From Lineus longissimus (taxonomy: Eukaryota > Nemertea > Pilidiophora > Heteronemertea > Lineidae), in contig NC_088322.1 in the NCBI RefSeq assembly GCF_910592395.1, positions 10,471,431 through 10,535,430 of the forward strand: a stretch of DNA of 64,000 nt, given 5' to 3'. Position numbers and translations under genes: made by a program. The notes under the pieces were generated by a model. That model saw only the letters and a program-made list of their open reading frames with translations. It was not told where the DNA came from and did not search any database. How positions within the stretch are numbered: the first letter of the stretch is position 1; every line of letters begins with the position of its first letter. Shown here piece after piece: positions 44,101 through 55,974 of this stretch.

Positions 44101-47100
44101 CGATATCCCCGGTGTACGCAGATGGTGATAGAATGGACTTCGTTCAATGAGGGCGACTCGTTCGTTGTGGATCTGGGCAAGCTGATCTTCGTTTGGACGG
44201 GCAAGGAATCGAGCCGGTCAGAAACTCTCAAGGCGATGGATTTTGCGAGGAAGTTGAGGGACGACCGTGGCCAGCAGGCGTGTCCGGTCGTCATTGAGAG
44301 TGGACAGGAGAATTCAATGACCGATGATGAAAAACAGGTAAGGAAGGTTTAAAGATGAGATTGATTCGTTTTCTGTGAGCAGGAAATCTAATGTTTTGAT
44401 TCAGTTCATGCACCAGCTGTCAAAGTCATCTGTTTTTGCTGATTTTGTCAGAAAGACTCAAAACCAAAGTGTAAAGGAAAGAGCTACGTCTTCCGCACGT
44501 CATAGGACTGTTCGGAGCATCCGTAGCATTAAAGGGGTTAACGTCCATCTATAACAGGTCAACTAAGCACGTTCCAATCTGTCCCTCGTCAATATGGTCC
44601 TAGTTGAAATTAGCTTCAAGGAAATTTGAACAGGGTGGAGTTTGAATGGAGTATCAAAATATTCACCTTTATTTCCAGCTTTGGGAACAGTTCCTGCCGT
44701 TGTCTGGCAGAAATATCAAGTCTTCATCGGAAGCTGGCGAGGATGAAAAGTTTGAACTTAAGATGACCAATCAGATCAAACTGTACAGGTCAGTGGGGAA
44801 ATCTTTTTCGTATTTGCTCCAGAGTCTATGGGATGAGCAGGGATGTAACCTTTCGCACTTTTGGAGGATTTTTGGTTTTTCTCCACCTGAAAGTAGTTTG
44901 ATCTGACAGAGATTGAAATGTCTTTCCCTCAGCTCTCTGAAGAACTTTGAATATTTGAGATCAGTAAAAAAAAAGCATACTAGTGACACATATTTCAGAT
45001 TATTAGTCTGACATGTTTTTCATTACCGAACACCAAACGGTTGCATGGGAAAGATGTTACACTCGAACCTTAAGCACTAGGCCATCGGTATCGGTTACTT
45101 TTGAAAAAATAAGTAATGTCGTACCTCCTGTTTACAGATGCAGCGATGCTGGAGGTACCCTTACGGTGACGGAGGCAGCAGTTGGACCATTGAAGTTTGA
45201 GATGTTGGAATCAAAGGTATGCGTGTAGGATGTACACTGATAGATGTGATACTAACTTTGCCGTTTTATGACCATATGTATAGAATCACCAAGACAACGT
45301 CTAGCCCAAACCCCTCAATATTAAGTTGTGTCAACTTGGACAAATAAAATTTCACTGATAAACTGACTCCAGTTGCTAGAATATGAAAAGTAAATCCAAC
45401 CCATGTTCGTTGTCTATGGAAACTCATCCATCCTTTACATAGTCTGGTTTCGTAGTGGTTTTCATGTAGATAAGATATATTCCGATCCCTCTGATTGTTC
45501 CCTATAGAAATGTCTTCCCTTAAATAACTTGTTCATTTCCCCATAATATACAGCCCAAAACTGGCAGTATGGTAAGTCGTGTTAGTTGATTGGCTCCTGA
45601 AGATGAATCAACTGATCTATCCACCCGAAGATCAATTGGGATAAGTTTGCTATAATGCACACTAAGGGAATAACCAAAAACACCCGATACCTTTGTTGAT
45701 TTCCTTTATAGCGCATCAGCAAACTTCTTTGATGTGATCTTCGGGAGGGTAGTTGAGTTAGTTCAACTTTTAAAATCACCTGCAAGGCAAGGGTCGTTTC
45801 ACAACCACATGCAGTCTTATTTCAGCTTTTTCCTACAGAAATGACGAAACAATATTCAGTTTATTAATTTGGTTTGGTTTTACTTTTACATCCATTATTG
45901 CAATAACCCAGGTTCATCCAAAATTTAACCCTTGCAATTTTTCCAGTAAGGATATCCTGCAACTTTACTGCCTATTTTTCCCGGGATTTTTTTCACACAG
46001 GTTTTACTGATAACCTTGATTCATGAAAATGTAATTGCAAAAGTGTGTTTTTTTATTCGAAAAAGTTTAAAGAAATATTGTTATCCGCCAAAATGGACTG
46101 CAAAAATTAAAAAGCAGCAAATATTTTCCGGATTCCACTTCTTCATTTATAACTTTGTCCAGTACCAGAAACTTGTAACTTGACTCCTTTTTTATCCGTT
46201 GGGCTTAAAACTTTTGCAGATTTTCCCTGCGAACTCCTTTAACCTGAACATTACCTTTTTGATTGAAACCATTCCCAAAACATCAGGACCTGTAAAACAT
46301 GAGAGCTTGTTGAAGCTTGTTGACATGTTAATACATATAAATGCACATGCTATCTAACAGCCGGGCCAAAGACTATACTACACCCCACTCTGTAACTCTC
46401 TGTTGTCAAATCATCTCTCCAACCTCACTTTCTGGTCTTACTTGCTTTCACCCCACAAAATTCAACTCCGCCATAGGACACAAAGAATGTATAGTATTAG
46501 TCATGTTCACTGTGGATAGAGTATCACTGGCCAAGGCTGCTGCATGAAAAGCCAGTTCACTTTCTTTGATGCGGGTCCACTAGGTTCCCTTCAAGCTAAC
46601 CTCACCTTCCTCACAAATAGCTTGTGGATTGGCCACAATTTCTGTTACCATGTCATGTTTTGGTAACCAGAATATCGGAATCCTGTCACCGTATGTGTAT
46701 CTGAACAATCCATCTCGACTTCTAAATTCTTTCTCTGCCCCAAATATGTTTCTAATTCCTGCTTCATTATTTCAGAAAAGTAATTTTGACCCTTTCTTCA
46801 CAGGATGTGTTTATTGTGGACAACTGCGAGGCCGGTGTCTGGGTTTGGGTTGGCAGGGGTGCGTCCAAGACTGAGCGACGGGAGTCCATGAAGAATGCAA
46901 TGGTATGTAGATGTGTGTGGAAATAAATAGGTTTTGAAGTGAAATTTATCTTATTGTGGTTAAGGTTTGATGTGAAATTGACCTCAAAATCATAATATAC
47001 ACTGTGGTCTTGGTTGGGATGTGCTCATCCAAGACAGTGGTGTGAATCCATGAAGAATGCCTATGGTCAGTAGAAATTTCAGTGGTGAGCAAAAATATTT

Positions 47101-50100
47101 TGGTTGTGACTTTTTTTCTCTCGTTTTGTATGACGTTTGTATGATCTAGGATATTGCCAACCCCCTACGAAACGAAGCCAAAACAGATATTGAATTTGGA
47201 ACATTGTCTATTTCAGAACTTTGCCAAGAAGAAAGGGTACAGTGCGAACACGTCCATCACTCGAGTGGTTGAAAATGGTGAATTATCTGAATTCAAGATG
47301 CTGTTTAGGAATTGGCCAAAACCAAAATACAGTGGCAAGACTCACACAACTGGAAGAATTGGTGAGTACTGGCCCTCTTGGTGTCCTGTTTTGTTTGATA
47401 CTTTCTCCTCCCTGTGGTGAAATTTGCTGCCGTTTTCACTTCATTGCAAAATGATGCTTCGGTACGATGGTGATTTTGTGTTTTTATATTCTGTGAATTA
47501 GTTGTAAAGGCCTGGTACTTCGATTTCCATATTAGAATGTGACCCTTTTGTGATAATCATCTGGAAAATTCCATGCCTGTTGTGCATAATGTGGCACACA
47601 CAAAAAGCACAGTCTGTGTATCATATAAAAGACTGTGATTTTTACCGCTGTGGTTACAATTTGCTATCTTAACTCCATTCACAATCTGAGAAATGGAATT
47701 TAACAAAATAGAATTTGATGGAAGTATCAGACCTTTAAGAAATGCTTGAAGGGAAGGGAGGGTGCATGTAGTTAGTCTTGTGTTGTTATGTTAAAATTCA
47801 AAGTCGGTGCAAAGGATTCACTTGCGAAGGGATGGGTGCATGGGAATATTGCTGGTGTAGGTTTGATATCATCTTTTGAAATTGTTGAAAAAAATGTAAA
47901 CTGTGGTTGTTATTGTCATTGCTTGCAACTTCACTGAACTGTGCTACATCTGTGCATTGCTATGTCTGTGTCAGCTAAAGACCAAAGTTATAAAACCACG
48001 TCGGTTTTCAAATGAGAACCTTGAAAACACAACAGGGATTACCTGGCATAACCGGTACAGTCGCTCCCAGAAACACAAAAGGTTGTGGTGAAGTTGGTCT
48101 TTAGCTGTGCACCAAGCTGACGATCATATTTGCTTTGTGTGTCATTTTTTGCTAATGGAGATCGCCACTTGTGTAGAAAGGTCTATCTGGTTCGAGGAAA
48201 ATCTGAGCTAAAAAGTTGTCAAGTTGTTTTTGATGCTATTCGGGATGAAATCAAACCAATGGAAAAGAGAACATGTCATTCTGGGAATTTCCCTTACAAG
48301 TGGCACCACCATTAGTGAATATGACAACTCACTGGTTTGTGTTTTGGTGTTATGTTTTGGTGTTATGTTTTGGTGTTATGTTTTGTTTTCTTCCTTTTCA
48401 TCTTTGTATGCTTGCCGTGGTCTCTAACTGTTGGTGTTGGCGCATAATTCATCCACCTCTGCACCGTTTTCATCCCTCAAACAGCGGACAGTAAGTACCT
48501 TGTGTGAGATGTGGTTAGGTTTCTGCCAGCGTAACTTTTGCCATTGCTGTGTGTCATTTAGAGATAGAAATACTTAACTTTCTGTAGGACTAACTAACGT
48601 TTCATGTCAAGTGCCCGCAGGAAGTAATGAGCAGGTTTAGAATATCTAAGGCGACTTCTTCATTTGAATGTCCGTGAGGTTGGGCGGAACCAGCTATCAA
48701 TTCTAGAAAGCATCTTTTTAACCTGTGGTTATTTTCTTCTGAATTGTATTTGATATAAAATACTCCTTGTGAAAGGTTTGGAGAATATTGGTAGATCAAT
48801 TCGAAAAGTTTAGTGGATTTAAAAAATGATAATACCTGTTTATGCTTCCAGGTGGTATGTTCAGTTGATGCATTTTGCATTGAAACAAGCGGAAGTTTTC
48901 TGAAATCCTTGATTTTCATGTTTAGGTGTTTTGGTGTTTAGGTGTTCAGGTGGTGATGACCTTTTACTTTCTGTTTCTGAATAGCCCAGACTATAAGCAG
49001 AAAAGGTTTTTTCAAATCCTGGATTTAGGTGTTTAGATGGTGATGACCTATTTTAGGTGTTAAGATGGTGATGACCTATTTTAATAGGTGTTTAGATGGT
49101 GATGACCTATTTTAATAGGTGTTTAGATGGTGATGACCTATTTTAGGTGTTAAGATGGTGATGACCTATTTTAGGTGTTAAGATGGTGATGACCTATTTT
49201 AATAAGTGTTTAGATGGTGATGACCTATTTTAGGTGTTTAGATGGTGATGACCTATTTCTGTTTCTGAATAGCCCTGACTTAGCAGAAAGTGTCCTCAAA
49301 TCCTTTATTTTGGCGTTAAGGTATTTACTTGAAATCTAGGTGGTGATGATCTGCTTTACTTTCTGTGTCTGCATAGCCGAGACCAGGCAGAAAAACATAC
49401 AAAAGCTTAAGACCCAAACAAGAAAATCAGACTTAAGTTCGAGGAACTGGATTTGCGTGTTAAAAAGCAAATGGTTGGAACGCCTCTCACACAATTCTCC
49501 ACAGGTCATATCTTAGGGTGCTAAGAATGTTATACGTAACTGAAGAATTCCAATATGGATGTGTTGATGAATGATGTGTACTCCTTGCTCTCATATGCCA
49601 TGATGTGTGATGAGACATCAGGGCCGACACAGACCACATGAGAGCACATCATTAGAGCCACAACACATAATGGAATTTATCATGAAAAAGGCTGGCTCTC
49701 AACACCCCAAAACATTCCCCAAAATATTAAACAGAATTTATGTTTTCCTTTTCTAATGTCATTTTGGCTATCCCTCCCCCCCATGACGTTACAAAAAAAT
49801 TGACTTTGTTATATAAAAAGTATAAATTTCTTTTTCAATCACTAGCTCAAAACAAATGGAGTAAGATCATTTTACGACAAATTAATGTTAAGTTTGTTAT
49901 GCATGTAGATGAAACAATGTTGTCCCTTTTATATGGTTTTATTCTATAGTTAGTGGCTGTTGTTATTACATTTAGAAAATATGAACGAAATTCTTAACCC
50001 AAACAAGTTTTAAATCTTTTTCTGTGTCGTTTTTCTTCCCCGTGGCATGCAGTTCCTGATTCATATTCTCCATGCAAATTTGTTTCTGGCTGACAGCTGA

Positions 50101-53100
50101 AAAAACTACCAATTGTTGATCCTCTCGTCATCAACTGGCGTCATGGCCCTCCTGAAGTACTAACTGCTGGTACTAATTTCTGTAGTTACTAGCTGTTTTC
50201 CATGGTGTCGTTAACTGGATGTGACAATAACTGTGTTGTTATTAGTATATTACTGTCTCTGCTAAATATTGAATTAATTAAACTTGGCTATAAAAATGGC
50301 CATAATTAATATGTCTATGTTCTAATTAACAAGGGAATCCTGAAATGTTGTTTATGGTAGCTGTATCTGTTGAAAACAATCTGTAGAAATAGTGTATTTG
50401 GTGAATCAATTCTGACTTGCATATTAGTTGACCGATTCCCCCATGTTCATTAGAGTATTGTGTTGTCCACTGCTGGGCAGGGTCAGTTGTTGCATCTTGA
50501 AGTTCTCTGCAGTTATGGCTTTGACTTTCAGTCTGGTCAAATGCTGACATATATTTTAGGCACTTTTTGCAATGAATGCCAAAATCTACCAAGTCATTAT
50601 TATGATTGAATTCATCCTATAATAGTCTATGATGTTACATATGTTGTGTAACATTGATACTCGTCATTGCAGCACGTAGCGTCCAGATGAAGTTCGACGT
50701 TGGATCGATGCACGAGAATCCTTCTCTGGCGAGTGAATTCAAGATGGTGGATGATGGTTCTGGCAGTGTACAGGTGAGGTGCTATCAAACTTGTCTTGTC
50801 TGGATCCCAGGACCTTATAATGAAGGTAGATAGTTGAAAGCGGATTCGTGGACAATGATTTAGGTGAATATTTCATCATTTAGATCTTTCACCTGTAACT
50901 GTAGCCTGACATTATATTTATGTTTTAGATCTGGCGAATTGAAGACTTCAAGAAAGTTCCTGTCGACAAAAAGATGTTTGGGCAGTTCTTTGCTGGTGAC
51001 AGTTACATCATCCTCTATACGTATCAGGTCAACAACAAGGACCGACACTTGATCTACTACTGGCTGGTAAGAATTTACAATCCCCTCAGATCATCCTGGG
51101 GAGAGGGCACTTGTGAGGCAGCCTTTGCACAAGAATCTTGAAGAGGGAACTCCCGTTTTCATCATAAGAACAAACTTGTTAACATGTAAATTGATAGAGC
51201 CTGAGTAACCAGAGGTGAGAGGAAAAGATAGAGTCTGTGTGCACAAAGTGAAGAGGGTCAGGTAGAGCCCAAGTGCCAAAAATGAGGAGACGCCCTGACT
51301 GGGGTGCCTACCACTGATGAATAGTGGTGTCTACCAACTCTGTAAAGTTGGCCCAATTACCGTAGAGGAAATATATAACACATTCTGCTGATGTTTCAGG
51401 GTCGCAAGGCCACAACTGATGAAAAGGGATCGGCCGCATTGCTGACGGTGGAGCTTGATGATGCTTATGGAGGCGAACCTGTCCAAGTAAGTGATCTGGT
51501 TTTTAAATCATTGAATATATCCAAGTTATCCCAGTTCACCCACTCCACCTCTTCTTCAAGAGCTCAATTGTGAGCATGACTAGCTGGAAATGACCCTGCC
51601 GCATAAAATTTTGAAGGTATAACATAATATCCTATGGTGACAGTATTGTAAATCAAACAAAAAGACCTCATCAAATTTTTACCCTGTTGTGTGTTACAGG
51701 TGCGAGTTGTCCAGGGCAAAGAACCACCTCACTTCCTCGCCATATTTGAATCCAAAATCATCATCTTCGACGTAAGTAATAAGCAGTTGAGTTTTGGTAT
51801 TGTGATGTTCACCTTCCTGCAAATATTTTCTCTTATCTGAAGGAATCATTCTCCGAGGAATATGAGTGTTTTTGCATGCCTGTAGGTTTTCGGGCACTGT
51901 CATGGGCCAGGGAGAGGGGTCTACCTCAAGCCACTATCCACTTTGGTGAATCTTTGCAGGCATGAAAGACAAGGATGATGTTTGTTACGTGGTATTCATG
52001 AACAATTTGATCTGTTGAAAAAATAGTACATGTACCTTGGCTGCTCAGGTTGGGGTGTGAAAATCCTGACACTAAATATTTACAAATGATCACCTGTACG
52101 TGATGTTCTTTCCAGGGTGGTAAGGCTGGCTGGAGTAAAGAGGAGAAGGACCAGGATATCGGAGAGTCTTACCTGCTGCGGGTGGCTGGCACACATAAAC
52201 TCAACACCAAGGCTGTACAGGTAAGGGAACCCCCATCTGTTACCAGGCTTTGTTTGTGATGTGAGGTCCTTTCGCCATTACATCCTTGAAAATCATCTAG
52301 ACAGGCAGACATACAAATGTATTCGAAGAGTATGGCCGATGCGTGCTGGAATTATCTGCAAGGACAGTACGGTTTTCTCTTACGCTTCCATGGTTAGTCA
52401 AGTCCCTATTTCTTGTTTCTAGGTTCCGTTGCGTGCATCTTCCCTCAACTCCAACGATGTGTTTATCCTCAAGACCAAGACGGCACTCTACATCTGGTCT
52501 GGCAAGGTAACAGTTCATTCCTCTTGTTCACTCTTCATAGTAGTATGGATCCATGCTGAATCGGTGGCTTACCTGGTGGTTATTGACTTTTACTTATAGC
52601 AGTCATTCTAAATACTTCCTCATGAATAACTTGCTGTACACCGTGTAAGAATTGTGTAAATTGATAAGAAATCGGCTAATCTTAGAGTGAGGATCGTAGC
52701 TTGATGAAAAGTACTCCTGGGGTTAAGATGGAATGTTGCCGTTCATCTTGTCGAAAAAATTACACTGGTGGTTAAAGTGAGACTGCCTCAGTCGCTTTTG
52801 CTGAGCGTATAATTTCCACTTATAGGGTTGCACAGGAGACGAGAGAGAAATGGCCAAGAGTGCAGCCTCCTGCCTCACTTCCAGGTAATTGTTCACATAT
52901 TAAAAAAGTTCAGTTGAGACGTCAGAGTGCTTAATGTAGGCATATTTTGAAGGGTGCTTTCCCATACTGTTAATCATTATTCGATGTTTTGACCCATTGT
53001 CAAGGGTTGTAAAAGCATTTTAATGACACTATTTGCCTCTTCAAGTCCTTGTTGTTCCTCAAAACAGTCAAGTCAATAATTCTCTCATTTAGATCACCAG

Positions 53101-55974
53101 CGATCAACCTTGAAGGCCACGAGACTGAAGACTTCTGGAAAGCGCTCGGTGGCCGCGAGGCATATTCTAACGACAAGCGACTACAGGAAGAGAAACCAGA
53201 ACATCCACCAGTCCTTTACCATTGTTCCAACGCCAAGGGTTACTTCAGTGTCGAGAGGATACCAGATTTCATTCAGGTACAGTGGATCCACTCTATTGAA
53301 GACTCCCTAGGGACTGACAGATGCTATCCTTAATTGAGAGCTATCCTGGTTACAGAGATCAGTTTCAACAGCTATTACCAATTTGGGACCAAGTTATTGT
53401 CCCTTGATCGGGCAGGTGTCCTTGGTAGAAATTTGTCCGCTAAGGGAGATTTCACTGTATTTCATACCCTTTCAACCCACCCCGTGGTCACCACCACAAA
53501 AGCTTGATTGGTGAAGGTACTAATGAGACTTTTGCGTGTGTGTTTGTTTAGGGGTTGGGTAACTTTATTTCTTTTTGGCATTGACACTACAGCAAGATGA
53601 TTTCAAACGATTTGTGATCTTTGTGTTGCAGGATGATTTGGTTCCAGAAGATGTGATGATTCTGGACACGTGGGATCAGGTTTTCATCTGGATCGGTGAC
53701 GGCGCCAATGACGAGGAGAAGCAGAAATCGAAAGAAGTTTCTGTGGTGAGTTGTGTAACATGTTATACTTGCTCTGTGAATGTGCAAAGCATGCAAATAC
53801 AATACATAGACAGTGACCAATGTTCATTCTTAGCTCTGTGTATGGGCAAAGCATGCAAATACAATACATAGACAGTGACCAATGTTCATTCTTAGCTCTG
53901 TGAATGGGCAAAGCATGCAAATACAATACATAGACAGTGACCAATGTTCATTCTTAGCTCTGTGAATGGGCAAAGCATGCAAATATAATACATAGACAGT
54001 GACCAATGTTCATTCTTAGTTCTGTGAATGGGCAAAGCATGCAAATATAATACATAGACAGTGACCAATGTTCATTCTTAGTTCTGTGAATGGGCAAAGC
54101 ATGCAAATACAATACATAGACAGTGACCAATGTTCATTCTTAGCTCTGTGAATGGGCAAAGCATGCAAATACAATACATGGACAGTGACCAATGTTCATT
54201 GTAGTTGACAAAGATTGAGATACGCAGAACACCCGATTGAATCTTTTTTTAAAACTATAACTCAGTCTCTCACACTAAGTTTTGGCTGAGCTGGTGTTGC
54301 TCATTCTCAGTAACAGTACTGGTATTTGTAGAGAAAATGTTGTGTGTCGACCAGCCAACCTCAAAGTCTTGCTGGCTAACCTCAGAAAGGCTTTCTGGCC
54401 AACCTAAATGGCTTGCGTTACGAGGCATTCAGTTTAAATTTTCCACCCCTGTTTGTAACTCTGACCTACGTGATGACACACTACATTTCATTTTGATTCA
54501 ATTTTCATTTTGATTAAACTTTCTTTCTGTTCTCAGGAATATGTTGAGAGCCATCCTGCGGGCCGTGATGTTGATGATGTGACCTTCAGCACCGTGAAAC
54601 AAGGATTTGAACCACCTACTTTTACTGGTTTCTTCCCGACATGGGATGTCAATCTATGGAGCGTAAGTGTTGAGATTTCTGTGCAAAACTATTGTTTTAG
54701 TTTCCTTGATACCTTTGCCCTTTGAATGAGTTGTAAGATGCAAATTCCTTTTATCAGCCTAAGTGCCTATGCCAAGGCAAACAAATTATTAACTGTAATC
54801 AAAATGCTGGATGTTGGCCAAATGTTAGTGATAAAAATCTGATTTTTGCAAAATGCTCTATAGAGTAAACACTGAAGATAAATCAAACTATTGCCATGCA
54901 AATCGTAAGATTGCGTGGACGTCCAATTGGGTGCCTCATATAGTGAGTCTTTTGCCAGTGGTCCAATTTGGTCTTGCTTCTCACCTGCAACCTCCTCAGC
55001 ATCTAAAGAACTTCCAGTGCAGCTTCCAACGTCACCAAAACCACAAGCTGGGGCACCGTGACTAGGTATTAGACCAGCACCAGATTGAACTATTCAATGT
55101 CATCTTCATGTGCCAACTAGGGTTAGATTACAATTATTACCCTTACAATATAAACTTTTTCCATGTTTCAGGGTGGTAAGACGTACGAAGAGCTGAAAGC
55201 AGAATTTGGGCAGATGAAGATTGGGGTGCAGGAGGTCAATGCCGTAAGTTCACGAGAAGATATCTTTTCACAAAACATTTTAGTCAGCAGCAGGTGGAAG
55301 TCCTCCCTGCAGAGCAAACTCTACACACGGGAGATTTCAGATGCCTCTGTTGATTTCAGACATCAGCCTTATCCATTGTCCGTCTCCAACCGAGACACAT
55401 CCATTTTAGCAAAGCACTCTACTTACGGTTTTTCCTGATTTTCAGAATGAAGTGTTGAATGGGTCATCCGATGAAGGTTTCTATGACGTGAAGAAGTTTT
55501 CTTACGCAGAGCTGTCCAGTGGATGTCCTGATGGTTGCAGGGCGGATCAGAAAGAGGTAGGAGTAGTACATGTGCTTGTAGCTAAAGATTTCCGAGTTCT
55601 TTTATCACAAGCAGGAGGAAATTTACCTCGCGTAGATATTTCGTTTAGACACTGTGAATATGACACACACATGTAGCAGCACATGCTGTTATTTATTAAA
55701 TGCTTGTTCGTTTAACCACTGTGCAACTGATCCTCGCAATGGATCAAGCACTAAAAGTATTTTTAGCCCAGTACTAATTGTAGATGTTTTTGACCCAGTT
55801 CTATGTGATTGTGACACTGAGTGGTTTAACAGTTCTTTTAATGTCTATTCACTTTTTCAGATCTATTTAACAGATGAAGAATTTGAGCGCGTTTTCAAGG
55901 TCAGCTACTCCGAGTTTTTGACGATGCAGCCATGGAAACAAACACAACTGAAAAAGAGGTTCAAACTATTCTAG
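41151..55974 (+). CDS. VIL1: Villin (six gelsolin repeats plus headpiece)
   Basis: Actin-binding protein that caps, severs and bundles F-actin under Ca2+ control. Exons: 41141-41231 (ATG 41151), 43010-43084, 43259-43318, 43644-43774, 44016-44337, 44679-44788, 45138-45216, 46804-46902, 47217-47361, 50673-50773, 50929-51066, 51400-51486, 51700-51771, 52116-52220, 52423-52506, 52826-52884, 53093-53276, 53632-53745, 54537-54662, 55172-55243, 55446-55556, 55861-55974. Phases agree; total about 822 residues, close to vertebrate villin (827). The start is supported by an in-frame TGA just upstream in the same exon (41142-41144) and by [17 protein letters not shown], the usual gelsolin-1 opening. Gelsolin repeats show the recurring FxxGDxYxx and VWxGxxxxxxE patterns. 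A linker leads to a headpiece ending [15 protein letters not shown]. The gene probably predates the villin/advillin/villin-like split, so the symbol means family rather than strict orthology. Confidence 0.94.
48340..48385. repeat. 13-bp tandem repeat GTTTTGGTGTTAT
   Basis: About 3.5 exact or near-exact copies in villin intron 9. Confidence 0.9.
48927..49256. repeat. Minisatellite, 28-32-bp unit
   Basis: The unit AGGTGTTTAGATGGTGATGA is followed by CCTATTTT, with or without an AATA insert, which gives 28- and 32-bp versions that alternate. About eight units lie at 49021-49256 in villin intron 9, preceded by less regular copies. Confidence 0.9.
53280..53457. mobile_element. Pogo/Tigger-like MITE at a villin splice donor
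   Basis: Flanked by TA (53278-53279 and 53458-53459). The left end is CAGTGGATCC; the right end is the reverse complement of CAGTGAAATCTCCCTTAGCG. The right half, reversed, matches the left half of the element at 38371. The TA target overlaps the donor of the exon ending at 53276 (CAG|GTACAG), so the element starts at intron base 4. Confidence 0.72.
53632..55974 (+). other. VIL1: Villin sixth gelsolin repeat and headpiece
   Basis: Exons 53632-53745, 54537-54662 and 55172-55243 finish gelsolin repeat 6 and begin the linker; 55446-55556 and 55861-55974 encode the headpiece. The last exon has [11 protein letters not shown].. and ..[14 protein letters not shown], keeping the Pro-Trp cap and the basic KK patch used for F-actin binding. 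The headpiece is what separates villin from gelsolin, and it implies filament bundling. Confidence 0.92.
53770..54200. repeat. 62-bp tandem repeat, seven copies
   Basis: Units start at 53770, 53832, 53894, 53956, 54018, 54080 and 54142 (AGCTCTGTGAATGGGCAAAG...). Period is exactly 62 bp with few changes. Every unit carries ATGCAAAT, the octamer bound by POU-domain factors. The array lies in villin intron 18. Confidence 0.95.

Larger units (their letters stand above)
47362..50672 (+). other. VIL1: Villin intron 9 (3.3 kb, repeat-bearing)
   Basis: Largest villin coding-region intron, between gelsolin repeats 3 and 4. It contains a 13-bp tandem repeat (48340-48385) and a 28-32-bp minisatellite (about 48927-49256). 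No coding exon is supported in it. Confidence 0.8.

Noticed and set aside
45590-45785. Weak inverted similarity (GCTCCTGAAGAT / ATCTTCGGGAGG) in a villin intron
   Set aside because: Matches are patchy, with no clear ends or target duplication, so I did not call it a MITE.
48927-49256. CRISPR-like array of repeats
   Set aside because: Units are directly contiguous with no unique spacers, in an intron of an animal gene; this is a minisatellite.
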